DNA of 64,000 nucleotides from Microvirga mediterraneensis (GCF_013520865.1 NZ_JACDXJ010000001.1:1054001-1118000), one strand, 5' to 3'; counted from the first letter of the stretch, positions 9,347 to 18,325 are shown. Translations and numbers: made by a program. The notes: generated by a model not told the origin, from the sequence alone.

Positions 9347-9376
9347 ATTCCTCCTTCGAGGCTTCCGTCCCTTAAA

Positions 9377-9424
9377 GCATCGAACCGGAAAGCGGGCTTG
9401 CACTTTTTGGATTCGTCCGATGCT
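9377..9424. repeat. Diverged family A intergenic repeat in the minC leader region
   Basis: GCATCG at the left and CGATGC at the right bound a 48-bp element containing CGGAAAGCGGGCTTGCACTTTTTGG. It lies in the 315-bp gap 9347-9661 before minC. The rest of that gap holds the minC leader and no convincing gene. Confidence 0.55.
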
Positions 9425-9661
9425 CCATCGTCTCAGCATCGCATCGTGCGAGGCGGAAAACCGGCCCTCCTTTCCGCGCCGAACGATGCGCTGTTCAGGA
9501 GCGGAGCTCCGCGCAAGGTCCCAGCAAGGGTCGGCGCATCACATTGCCGCGCCCCGGCGGCACCGCAGCCCCGAAAATTCTTATCGACCGCCGGCTCCCT
9601 TTAACGGTCCGTTAACCATAAGCGGTCGAAATCATGGGGTATTAAAGGAATCTGAACTCCC

Positions 9662-10384
9662 GTGACCATTGCCGTTCGCACCCGTCCGTCTCTTCGCTTC
9701 CGTGGCAGGTCCTTCATGGCCCTGGTCCTCGCGCCCGAAGTGCCGCTGAGGGACTGGCTCGAAGACCTCGATGCCGTGTCCGAGCGTTCGCCCGGGTTTT
9801 TCACCGGACGACCCATCATTGCCGACGTCTCATCGTTAAAGCCTTCCAAGTCCGAGCTGAAATTCCTCCTGGCCGCCTTCAAGATGCGCAACATCCGCAT
9901 CATCGGCCTCGAGGGCGCGGCTCCCGAGAACGTCGATGCCGACATGCCGCCGCAGATCGCCGGCGGTAAGCCCACGGGCGAGATCGACGTGCCGGACGCA
10001 GCCAATGCGGCCGTCGCCGCGACCGCGTCGCCCTTCGCCGATGCGCCCGTGCCGGAGAAGTCGCTTCTCATCGAAGGCTCCGTGCGCTCGGGTCAATCGA
10101 TCCTGCATCCGGAAGGCGACGTGACCGTCCTCGGATCCGTCGCGTCGGGCTCCGAGATCGTGGCGGGCGGCTCGATCCACGTCTATGGCTCCTTGCGCGG
10201 CCGCGCCATCGCGGGCTGCACGGGCAATGGCCGCGCGCGCATCTTCTGCCGCAAGTTCGAAGCCGAATTGATTGCGATCGATGGGCTCTACAAGACCGCT
10301 GACGATCTGGGGGGCAAGTTCCTCGGTCAGCCTGTGCAAGTGAACCTGGATGGCGACTCGATCATCCTGAAAACAATGGATTGA
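9662..10384 (+). CDS. minC: Septum site-determining protein MinC
   Basis: A 240-residue FtsZ-assembly inhibitor that acts at the membrane with MinD to block polar septation. The N-terminal FtsZ-interacting domain covers about residues 10-110. After a flexible Ala/Pro linker comes the beta-helical C-terminal domain (SGQSILHPEGDVTVLGSVAS, AGGSIHVYGSLRGRAIAG). The start is GTG at 9662 with AAAGGAA about 10 nt upstream. It is the first gene of minC-minD-minE, separated from minD by 16 nt. Confidence 0.95.
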   Translation: MTIAVRTRPSLRFRGRSFMALVLAPEVPLRDWLEDLDAVSERSPGFFTGRPIIADVSSLKPSKSELKFLLAAFKMRNIRIIGLEGAAPENVDADMPPQIAGGKPTGEIDVPDAANAAVAATASPFADAPVPEKSLLIEGSVRSGQSILHPEGDVTVLGSVASGSEIVAGGSIHVYGSLRGRAIAGCTGNGRARIFCRKFEAELIAIDGLYKTADDLGGKFLGQPVQVNLDGDSIILKTMD

Positions 10385-10400
10385 GAGAAAGAGGGCGACA

Positions 10401-11216
10401 ATGGCCAAAGTCTTGGTCGTAACTTCCGGCAAGGGTGGCGTTGGCAAGACAACGTCTTCGGCGGCTCTGGGCGCGGCGCTGGCGCATGGCGGCGACAAGG
10501 TCGTCGTGATCGACTTCGACGTCGGCCTGCGCAACCTGGATCTCGTGATGGGCGCGGAGCGCCGCGTGGTGTTCGATCTCATCAACGTGGTGCAGGGCGA
10601 CGCGAAGCTCAATCAGGCGCTCATCCGCGACAAGCGGCTCGAGAACCTCTCCCTGCTGCCCGCTTCGCAGACCCGCGACAAGGACGCATTGACGGAAGAG
10701 GGCGTGGCCCGGGTGCTCGATGAGCTGCGCCAGAAGTTCGATTGGATCATCTGCGACAGTCCGGCCGGTATCGAGCGCGGCGCCACGATGGCCATGCGCC
10801 ATGCGGACGTGGCCGTCGTCGTGACGAACCCGGAAGTCTCTTCCGTCCGCGATTCCGACCGCATCATCGGCCTCCTCGATTCCAAGACCGAACGGGCCGA
10901 GAAGGGCGAGCGCATCGAGAAGCACCTGCTGCTCACCCGCTACGATCCGGCCCGCGCCGAGCGCGGCGAGATGCTGAAGGTCGAGGACGTGCTGGAGATC
11001 CTCTCGATCCCGCTGATCGGCATCATTCCCGAGAGCGAAGAGGTGCTGCGCGCCTCGAACATGGGCTCGCCGGTGACGCTGAACAATCCTGCCAGCGCCC
11101 CGGGCCGCGCCTATTTCGATGCGGTGCGCCGGCTCAAGGGCGAAACCGTCGAACTGACCGTCCCCACCGACAAGAAGGGATTGTTCGGCAAGCTGTTCGG
11201 ACGGAGAGCTGCATGA
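10401..11216 (+). CDS. minD: Septum site-determining ATPase MinD
   Basis: A 271-residue ParA/MinD ATPase that recruits MinC to the membrane and oscillates under MinE control. The deviant Walker A motif GKGGVGKTT is at residues 10-18, and switch residues appear in [15 protein letters not shown] and [12 protein letters not shown]-terminal amphipathic membrane-targeting helix is visible ([12 protein letters not shown]). Its stop overlaps the minE start as ATGA, indicating translational coupling. Confidence 0.97.
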   Translation: MAKVLVVTSGKGGVGKTTSSAALGAALAHGGDKVVVIDFDVGLRNLDLVMGAERRVVFDLINVVQGDAKLNQALIRDKRLENLSLLPASQTRDKDALTEEGVARVLDELRQKFDWIICDSPAGIERGATMAMRHADVAVVVTNPEVSSVRDSDRIIGLLDSKTERAEKGERIEKHLLLTRYDPARAERGEMLKVEDVLEILSIPLIGIIPESEEVLRASNMGSPVTLNNPASAPGRAYFDAVRRLKGETVELTVPTDKKGLFGKLFGRRAA

Positions 11217-11476
11217 GCCTTCTGAGTTTCTTCAACCGGCGCACCTCCGCGCCCGTCGCCAGGGAGCGCCTGCAGATCCTGCTGGCGCACGAGCGCGGCA
11301 TCGTCGGGGGCAAGCCCGACCTCGTGGCGCAGCTGCGGGAGGAGATCCTGGCCGTCGTCCGCCGTCACGTCATGGTGGAGCAGGACAACGTTCAGGTGAA
11401 GATGAACCGGGATGCCGACATCTCGACCCTCGAGATCGAGGTCGAGATTCCCGGTCCGGCCGAAATCCGCATCTGA
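11213..11476 (+). CDS. minE: Cell division topological specificity factor MinE
   Basis: An 87-residue protein, the usual MinE size. It has an N-terminal membrane-binding segment ([10 protein letters not shown]), an anti-MinCD helix region ([13 protein letters not shown]) and a C-terminal topological-specificity domain ([20 protein letters not shown], then [11 protein letters not shown]). It overlaps minD by 4 nt and closes the min operon. A terminator-like hairpin follows. Confidence 0.95.
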   Translation: MSLLSFFNRRTSAPVARERLQILLAHERGIVGGKPDLVAQLREEILAVVRRHVMVEQDNVQVKMNRDADISTLEIEVEIPGPAEIRI

Positions 11477-11497
11477 CATGCGGGGCCATGAGAGGTG

Positions 11498-11529
11498 AGC
11501 CGCCCTGGCAAGCGCCGGGGCGGCTTTCT
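11498..11529 (+). terminator. Terminator of the minCDE operon
   Basis: An 8-bp stem AGCCGCCC/GGGCGGCT (11498-11505 with 11518-11525) is followed by TTCTC about 20 nt after the minE stop. The T tract is short, so termination may be partial; the next gene is convergent. Confidence 0.6.
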
Positions 11530-12641
11530 CATGGCTGCTGCTTGCTCCAGACGCCGATCTTCGCCTCGCGGGCCTTGTCGGCCGCGGCCTTGAGCTCGGG
11601 CGTCGCATCGTCCGTGGGACGGCCGCCGCCGTTGAACAGCACCACGCGGGACAGGTCCTGGCTGCCGACCTGGCACCGGTAGACGTCGTTCCCGCCCGCC
11701 GGGTCGCAGGACACCTCGCGCCCGTTCAGATACTGGGTCAGGTCTTCGGGCTTGCCCGCGCCGGGGGCCCATTCGACGCCGAACAGGCGCACCACCTCGC
11801 CGTTCAGCGACAGGGTCGCCGTATCGATCACGTCCGGCACGCCACGCAGCGATCCGACCGAGCCTGTCGAGCCCGTCGTGACCGGCTCCGGTTCCTTGAT
11901 CGGGCCGGAGGCGGCCGGCGCCGTGGCGCTGGCTTGCGGGGCCGGCGCTTCATGCCCCCGGAACAGGAAGGCCCCGACGCCGAGGAGCGCGAGGAACGAC
12001 ACCGCCGCGAGGGCGACGGCCGGTCGCGCCCAGGAGCGCGCGGGCGTTTCGCCGAAGACATTCCGCTCATGCTCTTCGACGACGGGAATGGAATGATCCT
12101 CGGGCCGCTCCTTGGGCTCGGGCGCGACGGAAGCTCCCAGAGGCTCGACCGTGCTGTGCGCCCGTTCCGGAAGCGACGGGTTCGCGCCTCGATCCTGGGG
12201 CATAGCGCCGGCATCCTCGACCGGCCGGGATTGTTCGGGATTGATGTTCAGCCAATCGCGCTTCGGGGTCTCGCGCGGCCGCGGCGTCTCGTTCTCCTGC
12301 GCAAGCTCCGCCGCATCGGGCTTCGCCGGGCGGAACAGTACCGGATACTTGACGCGCAGCTCGTCCAGGAGATCCTGGAGCGTGAACTCCGCCGTCTGCC
12401 CATCCTTCTCGATCGTCCGGGTCTTGCCGTCGTGATCGATGATGGTGAGCTTCAGCGCGCCGTTCTCCTCGGACGGGCGCACCGAGGATTCGATGATGAG
12501 TTCGAGGGCGCGGCGCGCGTCGTCCGTGGGATGGATCCTGTCGAGCTGCGCATGGATGGCCTCGCGCATCCTCTCTCGCATCCGGGCCCAGTTGCGCCGC
12601 GGATCGGCCTTGGAATCGGGCGTGGTGGAATCGTCAATCAT
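11529..12641 (-). CDS. Membrane-anchored protein with a degenerate nuclease-like (SNase-fold) C-terminus
   Basis: 370 residues. A cytoplasmic N-terminal region (1-105, charged helices and ELRVKYPVLFRP) is followed by a Pro/Glu-rich linker (105-200), one membrane helix at about 207-228 and an exported Ala/Pro/Thr linker. The C-terminal 95 residues have the order of a thermonuclease domain: LSLNGEVVRLFGVEW, YLNGREVSCDP, NDVYRCQVG and AREAKIGVW. The catalytic Arg/Glu/Asp positions of active nucleases (RLxGIDAPE, DxYGR) are not kept, so it is probably not a nuclease. Its start overlaps the upstream gene by 8 nt, implying coupled translation and a joint function. Confidence 0.65.
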   Translation of the reverse strand: MIDDSTTPDSKADPRRNWARMRERMREAIHAQLDRIHPTDDARRALELIIESSVRPSEENGALKLTIIDHDGKTRTIEKDGQTAEFTLQDLLDELRVKYPVLFRPAKPDAAELAQENETPRPRETPKRDWLNINPEQSRPVEDAGAMPQDRGANPSLPERAHSTVEPLGASVAPEPKERPEDHSIPVVEEHERNVFGETPARSWARPAVALAAVSFLALLGVGAFLFRGHEAPAPQASATAPAASGPIKEPEPVTTGSTGSVGSLRGVPDVIDTATLSLNGEVVRLFGVEWAPGAGKPEDLTQYLNGREVSCDPAGGNDVYRCQVGSQDLSRVVLFNGGGRPTDDATPELKAAADKAREAKIGVWSKQQP

Positions 12642-13428
12642 GCGAGACACCCTCCTGGACGAGATCTCTCCTGCGCTCCTGACCGAGAAGCGTGCTGTGT
12701 TCCGCGACAATGACCGGCTTGTCGCCGATGAAGTTTACAATGAGCTGAAGGGCGCCGGTACCCTGGGAGACGCGTCGCCGCTTGGGACTCGTCGCCTTGA
12801 AGTCGAACACCGCGTGCACCGTGCAGACTTCGCCCGCCGGGTTGCACGTGGCCCCGATGGCATCCTGGCGCGGACGATAGTCGCGCTCCGGCCAGCGCTG
12901 CGCGAAGCGCCGCTTCTCGTTGAAGAGCCGCTTCATGGTCATCTCGCGCCCATGGAACAGAATGCGCGGCGCATAGAAGGCGGCCGTGGCCTCGAGGGCG
13001 ACCTCGTTCGAGGCGGACCAGGATTCGAGGTACTCGACGGCGAAGTCCCGCGCGGCCGAGGCCCGGGCTGAACGCTTGCCGCCCTCCGGCTCCCCGGGTG
13101 GTTGAGCGGCGACGGCCGGGGCCGAAGGTTTGGCCGCGGGCGGCGTCTCGGTCTGAGCCGAAGCCGGCGCTTCGGGTTTGGCCACAGGCTCCTGCGGCTG
13201 GGCCGTCCGCCCGGGCGGAGCCGTCGGCCCGGGAGCCGGCGTCGCGGCCTGAGGCGGAGGGTTTTCGGGCTGTGGGGCCGGAGGAGCTGGCGGCCGCGGC
13301 GGCGCCGGTTCGATCCGGGCCGGGGGGTCGACCCAGGTCCGCCCCGTCTGCGCGGCGGCCATGGGGGAGACTGCCGCCGTCAGCGTCAGGAGGGCGGTTA
13401 TCGATGTCAGCGACCGGCCGATCTGCAT
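12634..13428 (-). CDS. Exported proline-rich hypothetical protein
   Basis: 264 residues with a signal peptide (MQIGRSLTSITALLTLTAAV, cleavage near AAAQT). About 100 residues of Pro/Ala-rich low complexity follow. The folded C-terminal domain, about 135-264, includes ARDFAVEYLESWSASNE, AFYAPRILFHGREMTMKRLF and VCTVHAVFDFKATSPKRRR, a pattern reminiscent of NTF2-like/SnoaL domains but not assigned. A GGA lies 6-8 nt before the ATG. Its stop overlaps the start of the membrane-anchored SNase-like gene, so both probably act together in the periplasm. Function unknown. Confidence 0.65.
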   Translation of the reverse strand: MQIGRSLTSITALLTLTAAVSPMAAAQTGRTWVDPPARIEPAPPRPPAPPAPQPENPPPQAATPAPGPTAPPGRTAQPQEPVAKPEAPASAQTETPPAAKPSAPAVAAQPPGEPEGGKRSARASAARDFAVEYLESWSASNEVALEATAAFYAPRILFHGREMTMKRLFNEKRRFAQRWPERDYRPRQDAIGATCNPAGEVCTVHAVFDFKATSPKRRRVSQGTGALQLIVNFIGDKPVIVAEHSTLLGQERRRDLVQEGVSHD

Positions 13429-13598
13429 GCGTTCCAAAAGGCCTCTTCTTGAGAGAAAGGGACCGGGGAAAAGCGGGTAAAAGGCTTGTCGGTTCCATGG
13501 TCCGCCCCGGCAAAGGTGTCCTGCCGGGGCGGCTGGCAATGGTTCAGGCGTAAAATGAACTAGGTGATGAAATAAACGGCGGACCCGAAAATCGGTCC

Positions 13599-13988
13599 TT
13601 AAAGCTGGGCGACGTCCACCGAGGCGACGCCGGAAAGCCCGATCGCCTGCGCGGAGGCTTTTGACAGATCGATGACACGTCCGTGGGCATAAGGACCACG
13701 ATCGTTGATACGAACCACCACTGACCTGCCAGTCCTCTTGTTCACGACCCGGACCTTCGTGCCGAAGGGCAGGGTGCGGTGCGCGGCGGTCAAATCGTTG
13801 GTGTTGAAGGTTTCGCCGCTCGCGGTCCGCCGGCCGTGGAAGCCTGGCCCATACCAGGAAGCGCGGCCGCTCTGAATGACTTTACCGGTAGATCCCGCCG
13901 GTTCGGCGGAGGCAGCTTGGGGTAAGAAGATGGTCGATCCGGAGATGAACAGACTTGCGAGTACGAGCGATACCTTGCGTTGATCCAC
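13599..13988 (-). CDS. RlpA-like septal/lytic transglycosylase family protein
   Basis: 129 residues: signal peptide (MDQRKVSLVLASLFISGSTI, cleavage near ASA), then a double-psi beta-barrel with SGRASWYGPGFHGRRTASGE at about 40-59, a NDLTAAHRTLPFG motif and INDRGPYAHGRVIDLS, which contains the catalytic-type Asp of RlpA proteins. There is no SPOR domain, so it is the short form. RlpA enzymes cleave denuded peptidoglycan glycans in the periplasm. The 211-bp region upstream (13989-14199) is noticeably AT-rich and holds its promoter but no gene. Confidence 0.85.
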   Translation of the reverse strand: MDQRKVSLVLASLFISGSTIFLPQAASAEPAGSTGKVIQSGRASWYGPGFHGRRTASGETFNTNDLTAAHRTLPFGTKVRVVNKRTGRSVVVRINDRGPYAHGRVIDLSKASAQAIGLSGVASVDVAQL

Positions 13989-14199
13989 AATGCATTCCCT
14001 TGGTTGTTATCGATGGGCTGCAAAATGAAGGCTAATGGGGCAACATTAAGACGATATATTTGGCTAGCGTTTAACGGGTATAGCCTGAGTATCGAAAGAC
14101 CTTGTTCAGTTAACCTATAAAAAATCTTTTCGGTATCGCGTTGTCGTTGAGTTTGACGCAAATAATATGATGCGCGGTTGCTTGCCCGGATCGGAATTT

Positions 14200-15432
14200 T
14201 TATTGCCCGGGAGGCCGCTTGGCTTCCCTTGGGGGAAGAACCATCAGTCGAAGGGCCAGGACGAGCGCCGCGATCAGCAGGAGGGCCACGAGGGCCGAAA
14301 CCCCGGCCCAGCCCCCATGGGTCCAGAACACGCCGCCGAGCGTGCCGACCGCGCTGGAGCCGAGATAGTAACAGAATAGGTACAGGGCCGAGGCCTGCGC
14401 CTTCGCGCCCAGAGCCCGGTTGCCGACCCAGCTGCTGGCGATGGAATGGGCCCCGAAGAAGCCGAAGGTGACGGCCACGATCCCGGCCAGGATGAGCGTA
14501 AGGTGATGGAAGAGCGTGAGCGCCAACCCGGCAAGCATGATCGCGATCATGGCCCAGAGAACCCGCCTGCGGCCCAGGCGCCCGGCTAGTTCCCCGATCC
14601 AGGCCGAGCTCAGGGTGCCGATCAGGTAGGCGGAGAAGATTGCCCCGATGGCCGATTGGCTCAGGGAATAGGGAGCTTCCGTCAGGCGATAGCCAAGATA
14701 ATTGTAGATCGTCACGAACCCGCCCATGAGGAGGAAGGCTTCCGCGAACAGGGCGCGCAGGCCCGGGTCCCTCAGATGCTCCCCGAAGGAGCGCAGCAAC
14801 TGCCCTGGACGCGCCGGACGGGGGTGAAAATGAGCCGAGGCCGGCAGGCTGCGCCAGGCCGCGATGGCCGAGGCCAACCCCACGATTCCGATCAGCCCGA
14901 TGGCCAGACGCCATGAACCGAGATCCGTCAGCACGCCGCTGATGATCCGCCCGGCCATGCCGCCGACCGCATTGCCGCCGATGAACAGCCCCATGGCGAG
15001 GCCGATGGATTTCGGGTCCACTTCCTCGCTCACATAGGCCATGGCGACGGCGGGAAGGCCGCTCAGGGTGATGCCGATCGCCATGCGGGCGAGGAGCAGG
15101 CCGGTCCAGTTCGGGGCCGCGGCGGACAGCAAGGTCAGGAATGCCGAGGCGAACAGCGAGGCCACCATGACGGGCTTGCGGCCCCAGACCTCCGATAAGG
15201 AACCGGCCACCAGCATCGCGACCGCGAGAAGGCCGGTCGATAGCGACAGGGACAGGCTGCTGACCGCCGCACTGACATGAAACTCCTGCGAGAATTCCGG
15301 CAGCAGGGGCTGGACGCAGTAGAGAATGGCAAAAGTCGAGAAGCCGGCGGCGAACAAAGCCAAGTTCAATCGACGGAAGGCAGGCGTTCCGCTCACCAGG
15401 CGGCTCGGCGTTTCCGGCAATTGCTCCAGCAT
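14200..15432 (-). CDS. MFS transporter (YnfM-like)
   Basis: A 410-residue, twelve-helix major facilitator. It shows the typical N-terminal LNLALFAAGFSTFAILYCVQ, the loop 2-3 motif GSLSEVWGRKPVM and a repeat in the second half (GELAGRLGRRRVLW). The closest family pattern is the YnfM/arabinose-efflux-like exporters. The start at 15432 has GGAAAG about 8 nt upstream; an upstream in-frame ATG at 15564 is less likely. It is divergent from the DMT transporter at 15692. Substrate unknown. Confidence 0.85.
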   Translation of the reverse strand: MLEQLPETPSRLVSGTPAFRRLNLALFAAGFSTFAILYCVQPLLPEFSQEFHVSAAVSSLSLSLSTGLLAVAMLVAGSLSEVWGRKPVMVASLFASAFLTLLSAAAPNWTGLLLARMAIGITLSGLPAVAMAYVSEEVDPKSIGLAMGLFIGGNAVGGMAGRIISGVLTDLGSWRLAIGLIGIVGLASAIAAWRSLPASAHFHPRPARPGQLLRSFGEHLRDPGLRALFAEAFLLMGGFVTIYNYLGYRLTEAPYSLSQSAIGAIFSAYLIGTLSSAWIGELAGRLGRRRVLWAMIAIMLAGLALTLFHHLTLILAGIVAVTFGFFGAHSIASSWVGNRALGAKAQASALYLFCYYLGSSAVGTLGGVFWTHGGWAGVSALVALLLIAALVLALRLMVLPPREAKRPPGQ

Positions 15433-15647
15433 GGATTCTTTCCGCGCCTGCCGATGAAGCAGGTCCTGATCGGCCGACCCCGAGATCAGGGCAGGCTCCG
15501 AGACGTTTATGCTTAAGGAGCAAGTGTAAGCCAGTCGACGAGGCGATCCATTCACTGAGAGCATGGACTATGTGTCGTCTTTGCACTTCTCCTGCGGAAG
15601 AAACGGTATTTTATGGAGCCACATGACCTTCTCTCTTTGAGACCCTC

Positions 15648-15682
15648 AGGCTCGCCGCATCGTTGCGCGAGCCTCATTTTTT
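15648..15682 (+). terminator. Terminator-like hairpin directly before the DMT transporter start, possible attenuator
   Basis: An 8-bp stem AGGCTCGC/GCGAGCCT (15648-15655 with 15667-15674) is followed by CATTTTTT, ending 9 nt before the start codon at 15692. Both flanking genes diverge, so no upstream plus-strand gene needs terminating. A 23-codon frame starting at ATG 15613 runs through the hairpin and ends in the T tract, and a 5-codon frame starts at 15623. Confidence 0.5.
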
Positions 15683-15691
15683 GAGAGCTCC

Positions 15692-16618
15692 ATGACCTCC
15701 GCCCCCGCTGCTCGGGACAATGCGGCGCCGGAGACGCCCGGCATGCCCGCCTCTCCGTTACGGGGCATCCTGTTCCTGATCGCATCCACGGTCGTATTTT
15801 CCGTAGCGGACGTCATCACCAAGCAGCTCGCCTCCACTCTGCCGCCGCCGGAAGTGGCCTGGATGCGCTACGTCACCTTTGCGCTCGTCATCATTCCCGT
15901 CGTGCTGATCAAGGGCGGACCGGCCCTTTTCTGCTCCCAGCGGCCTGGCCTCCAGGTGGTCAGGGGGCTGGGCATGGTGGGCTCTTCGATCATGTTCATC
16001 CAGAGCCTGCCTCATCTGCCCGTGGCCGATGCGACCGCCATCTTCTTCGTCTCGCCGATCCTGATCATGGCCCTGTCGGTGCTCTTCCTGGGAGAGACCG
16101 TCGGCTGGCGGCGCTGGACGGCCGCCGCGATCGGGTTGATCGGGGTGATGATCGTCGTGCGGCCCGGCACGGGCGCCTTCCAGCCGGCGGCCTTCCTGCC
16201 GATCGTCAGCGCTTCGAGCTGGGCCGTCGGCGCCGTGGTCACCCGCAAGATCACGGGCGACCATGCGCTTACGACGCTCGCCTATTCAGCCTCGGTCGGC
16301 AGCATCGTGCTGAGCGCGCTCCTGCCCTTCAACTGGGTGACGCCGAACGGAACCGAGATCGCGCTGGGCCTGTGCATGGGCGTTTTGTTCGCCATCGGCC
16401 ACTGGTTCGTGGTCATGGCCTATCGCCATGGCAACGCGTCGCTGATCGCGCCGTTCTCCTATGTCCAGCTGATCTGGGCAGGCGCGCTCGGCTATCTGGT
16501 ATTCGGATCGCTGCCGGATTCCTGGACGATCACGGGTGCCGGCCTCATCTGCATGAGCGGCTTCTACACGGCCTATCGCGAGCGCATCCGCGCCATGCAG
16601 AAGAAGTTTTCCGCCTGA
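15692..16618 (+). CDS. DMT superfamily (EamA) transporter
   Basis: A 308-residue membrane protein with ten predicted helices in two EamA repeats (GILFLIASTVVFSVADVITK, then WAVGAVVTRKITGDHALTTL in the second). The family moves metabolites such as amino acids or nucleosides, usually outward. The start codon lies 9 nt after a terminator-like hairpin, suggesting regulated read-through. It is convergent with the small gene at 16625, the stops being 7 nt apart. Substrate not determinable. Confidence 0.85.
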   Translation: MTSAPAARDNAAPETPGMPASPLRGILFLIASTVVFSVADVITKQLASTLPPPEVAWMRYVTFALVIIPVVLIKGGPALFCSQRPGLQVVRGLGMVGSSIMFIQSLPHLPVADATAIFFVSPILIMALSVLFLGETVGWRRWTAAAIGLIGVMIVVRPGTGAFQPAAFLPIVSASSWAVGAVVTRKITGDHALTTLAYSASVGSIVLSALLPFNWVTPNGTEIALGLCMGVLFAIGHWFVVMAYRHGNASLIAPFSYVQLIWAGALGYLVFGSLPDSWTITGAGLICMSGFYTAYRERIRAMQKKFSA

Positions 16619-16624
16619 CCCAGA

Positions 16625-16909
16625 TCAGGTTCCCGAATGAACGACGCGCAGGCGCGGGCGCGCCGTGCGGCTGTAGAAATTGAGCTCCACGAATTCCCCG
16701 TCCGCCTGGCCTTCGACTAGGCGATAGCCGAACTGCTCCACCAGGGCCCGCACCTGACCGAGGTTCTCGTTCGAGATCCTGCGGGAGAATTCCGTCAGAT
16801 CCTGGCTCATCAGCGCGGCCACGATGCCGATCTCGACGCCCTGATCGAAATCGGCGCTCCGCGCCGGAAAACGAAGCCGCATACCCTCAGCGAGATGGAT
16901 GTGGTGCAT
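16625..16909 (-). CDS. Small hypothetical protein
   Basis: 94 residues, cytoplasmic, no membrane segment. It begins MHHIHLAEGMRLRFPARSAD and contains ALMSQDLTEFSRRISNENLG and EFVELNFYSRTARPR. Codon use is typical of the window. The 232-bp region upstream (16910-17141) carries no other gene that can be supported. Function unknown. Confidence 0.6.
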   Translation of the reverse strand: MHHIHLAEGMRLRFPARSADFDQGVEIGIVAALMSQDLTEFSRRISNENLGQVRALVEQFGYRLVEGQADGEFVELNFYSRTARPRLRVVHSGT

Positions 16910-17141
16910 GGGACCCTGGTCAATTTACGCCTAACAACTCGCCGCGTTTATCGGGCACAAGATCCTACCGGTTGCTTAAAGTCCGGCCTGGGGTAGAGGG
17001 CGCCCGGGAGCGTGGTTAATCCTTCGTAGAGACGCCCGCGATGGATCCCGAAGGGCAGCTTTGCATTATCCTCGACAGGTTCCTCCCGCGGGTTCCGACC
17101 TGAGCGAACCGGTCTTTCGGGAAATGGCAGCGAGGCGCAGC

Positions 17142-17480
17142 ATGAAGCAGGTTTTGATAGGGATCGCCCTGGCGGCCGGTCTGGTGGGATCCGCAGCCCA
17201 GGCGGCCGATCTGATGACCGTGTCCCGGTTCGAAGCCACCCGGATCCAGCCCGGGCGCGCCATCGCCCGGCTCGCCGATCAGGGGCTGGGCTATTCGGTC
17301 CTGCACGATGCGCCGAGCGGTCCGCAGGGCTTCTACCGCGTACATGTGACCTGTGCCATCGACGAGAGTTTCATGCAGACCTATTGTCCGACGCCGGTCT
17401 ATGCCTCCTACTGCCCCAGGGCTCGGATCTACTGTGCCGACGGCGGCGCGAGCGTCCAGGCGCTGCGGCTGAAGTACTGA
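17142..17480 (+). CDS. Small exported cysteine-containing hypothetical protein
   Basis: 112 residues. A signal peptide (MKQVLIGIALAAGLVGSAAQ, cleavage after AQA) precedes a mature domain with five cysteines in VTCAIDESFMQTYCPTPVYA and YCPRARIYCADGG, suggesting periplasmic disulfides. The start at 17142 is chosen because GAGG lies 8 nt upstream and the signal peptide starts cleanly; ATG 17124 would add MAARRS. Function unknown. Confidence 0.65.
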   Translation: MKQVLIGIALAAGLVGSAAQAADLMTVSRFEATRIQPGRAIARLADQGLGYSVLHDAPSGPQGFYRVHVTCAIDESFMQTYCPTPVYASYCPRARIYCADGGASVQALRLKY

Positions 17481-17761
17481 AGCGGACCGTCCCTAAAGCG
17501 ACGATCCAAGCCCTTGCTCGCGGGGATTGCCCTTGCGGAAGCCACGAAGGTCGTCTGCTTTTCCGGCTGCCTGCCTTGTATTCGCCGTAAGTCGGCATTA
17601 CATGAGGTTCATCGACATTTGGCCGGACAATCGGGCCGTTACGCCTTGGCCTTCCAGGCGCACGTTCAGACCCCCTTCCCAAACATCGACGAACCCGAGC
17701 GCGGGCGTGCCTCCGCATGCCCCGGGCTCACGTGCATACAAGCCTCTCCAAGGATATTCCC

Positions 17762-17971
17762 ATGATTTCGGGCACCGTGAAGTTCTACAACGATCAAAAA
17801 GGCTTCGGCTTCATCCAGCCGGACGACGGCAGCAAGGACGTGTTCGTGCACGCCACCGCGCTCGAGCGCGCCGGCATCCGCGGCCTGCGCGAGGGCCAGA
17901 AGGTGTCCTTCGACACCGCCGCGGACCGCCGCTCCGGCAAGGTCGCCGTCAACAACATCCAAACGGCGTAA
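17762..17971 (+). CDS. Cold-shock protein (CspA family)
   Basis: A 69-residue single-stranded nucleic-acid binding protein. RNP1 is KGFGFIQPD and RNP2 is DVFVHATAL, both canonical; the fold acts as an RNA chaperone. AAGGA lies about 9 nt before the ATG. The 281 bp before it (17481-17761) contains no supported gene and may supply the long 5' leader common in cold-shock mRNAs. A strong terminator follows. Confidence 0.93.
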   Translation: MISGTVKFYNDQKGFGFIQPDDGSKDVFVHATALERAGIRGLREGQKVSFDTAADRRSGKVAVNNIQTA

Positions 17972-18010
17972 TATCCGTTGGATCAGGCCCGGCCTCCGAG
18001 CCGCCTCGCA

Positions 18011-18037
18011 AAGCCGCCCTTCGAGGGCGGCTTTTTG
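18011..18037 (+). terminator. Rho-independent terminator of the cold-shock gene
   Basis: A 9-bp stem AAGCCGCCC/GGGCGGCTT with a 5-nt TTCGA loop runs into TTTTTGCTTTTT. It lies 40 nt after the stop codon. Confidence 0.9.
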
Positions 18038-18060
18038 CTTTTTCCCGAAAGGAGATTTCC

Positions 18061-18279
18061 GTGAGTCACAAATACACCATGGGCCAGCTCGTTCATGCCG
18101 CTGCCGCCCATTTCGCCGATCGCACGAGCGGGACCTACGAGATCGTTCGCCTGATGCCGGAGAACAGCAGCGGCGAGCTGGGCTACCGGATCCGCGATAC
18201 CCTGAGCGGCGCCCAGCGTGCGGTGGGTGAATCGGAAATCCGTGCTGCCGGGACAAAGCAGGCTCGGCAGGATCATTGA
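18061..18279 (+). CDS. Small hypothetical protein
   Basis: 72 residues starting at GTG with AAAGGAG 8 nt upstream, a strong ribosome-binding site. The sequence starts MSHKYTMGQLVHAAAAHFAD and continues with TYEIVRLMPENSSGELGYRI and SEIRAAG, a compact beta-rich fold seen as a small conserved protein in Hyphomicrobiales. It lies between the cold-shock terminator and the methyltransferase gene. Function unknown. Confidence 0.65.
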   Translation: MSHKYTMGQLVHAAAAHFADRTSGTYEIVRLMPENSSGELGYRIRDTLSGAQRAVGESEIRAAGTKQARQDH

Positions 18280-18325
18280 GACTTACCTTCCGGATCGCAG
18301 CATAATAAGAACGCCTGCGTTCAGC

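Noticed and set aside
17371..17718. Minus-strand 115-codon frame before the cold-shock gene
   Set aside because: Arg-rich composition, no motif and overlap with the exported Cys-containing protein gene; treated as chance.
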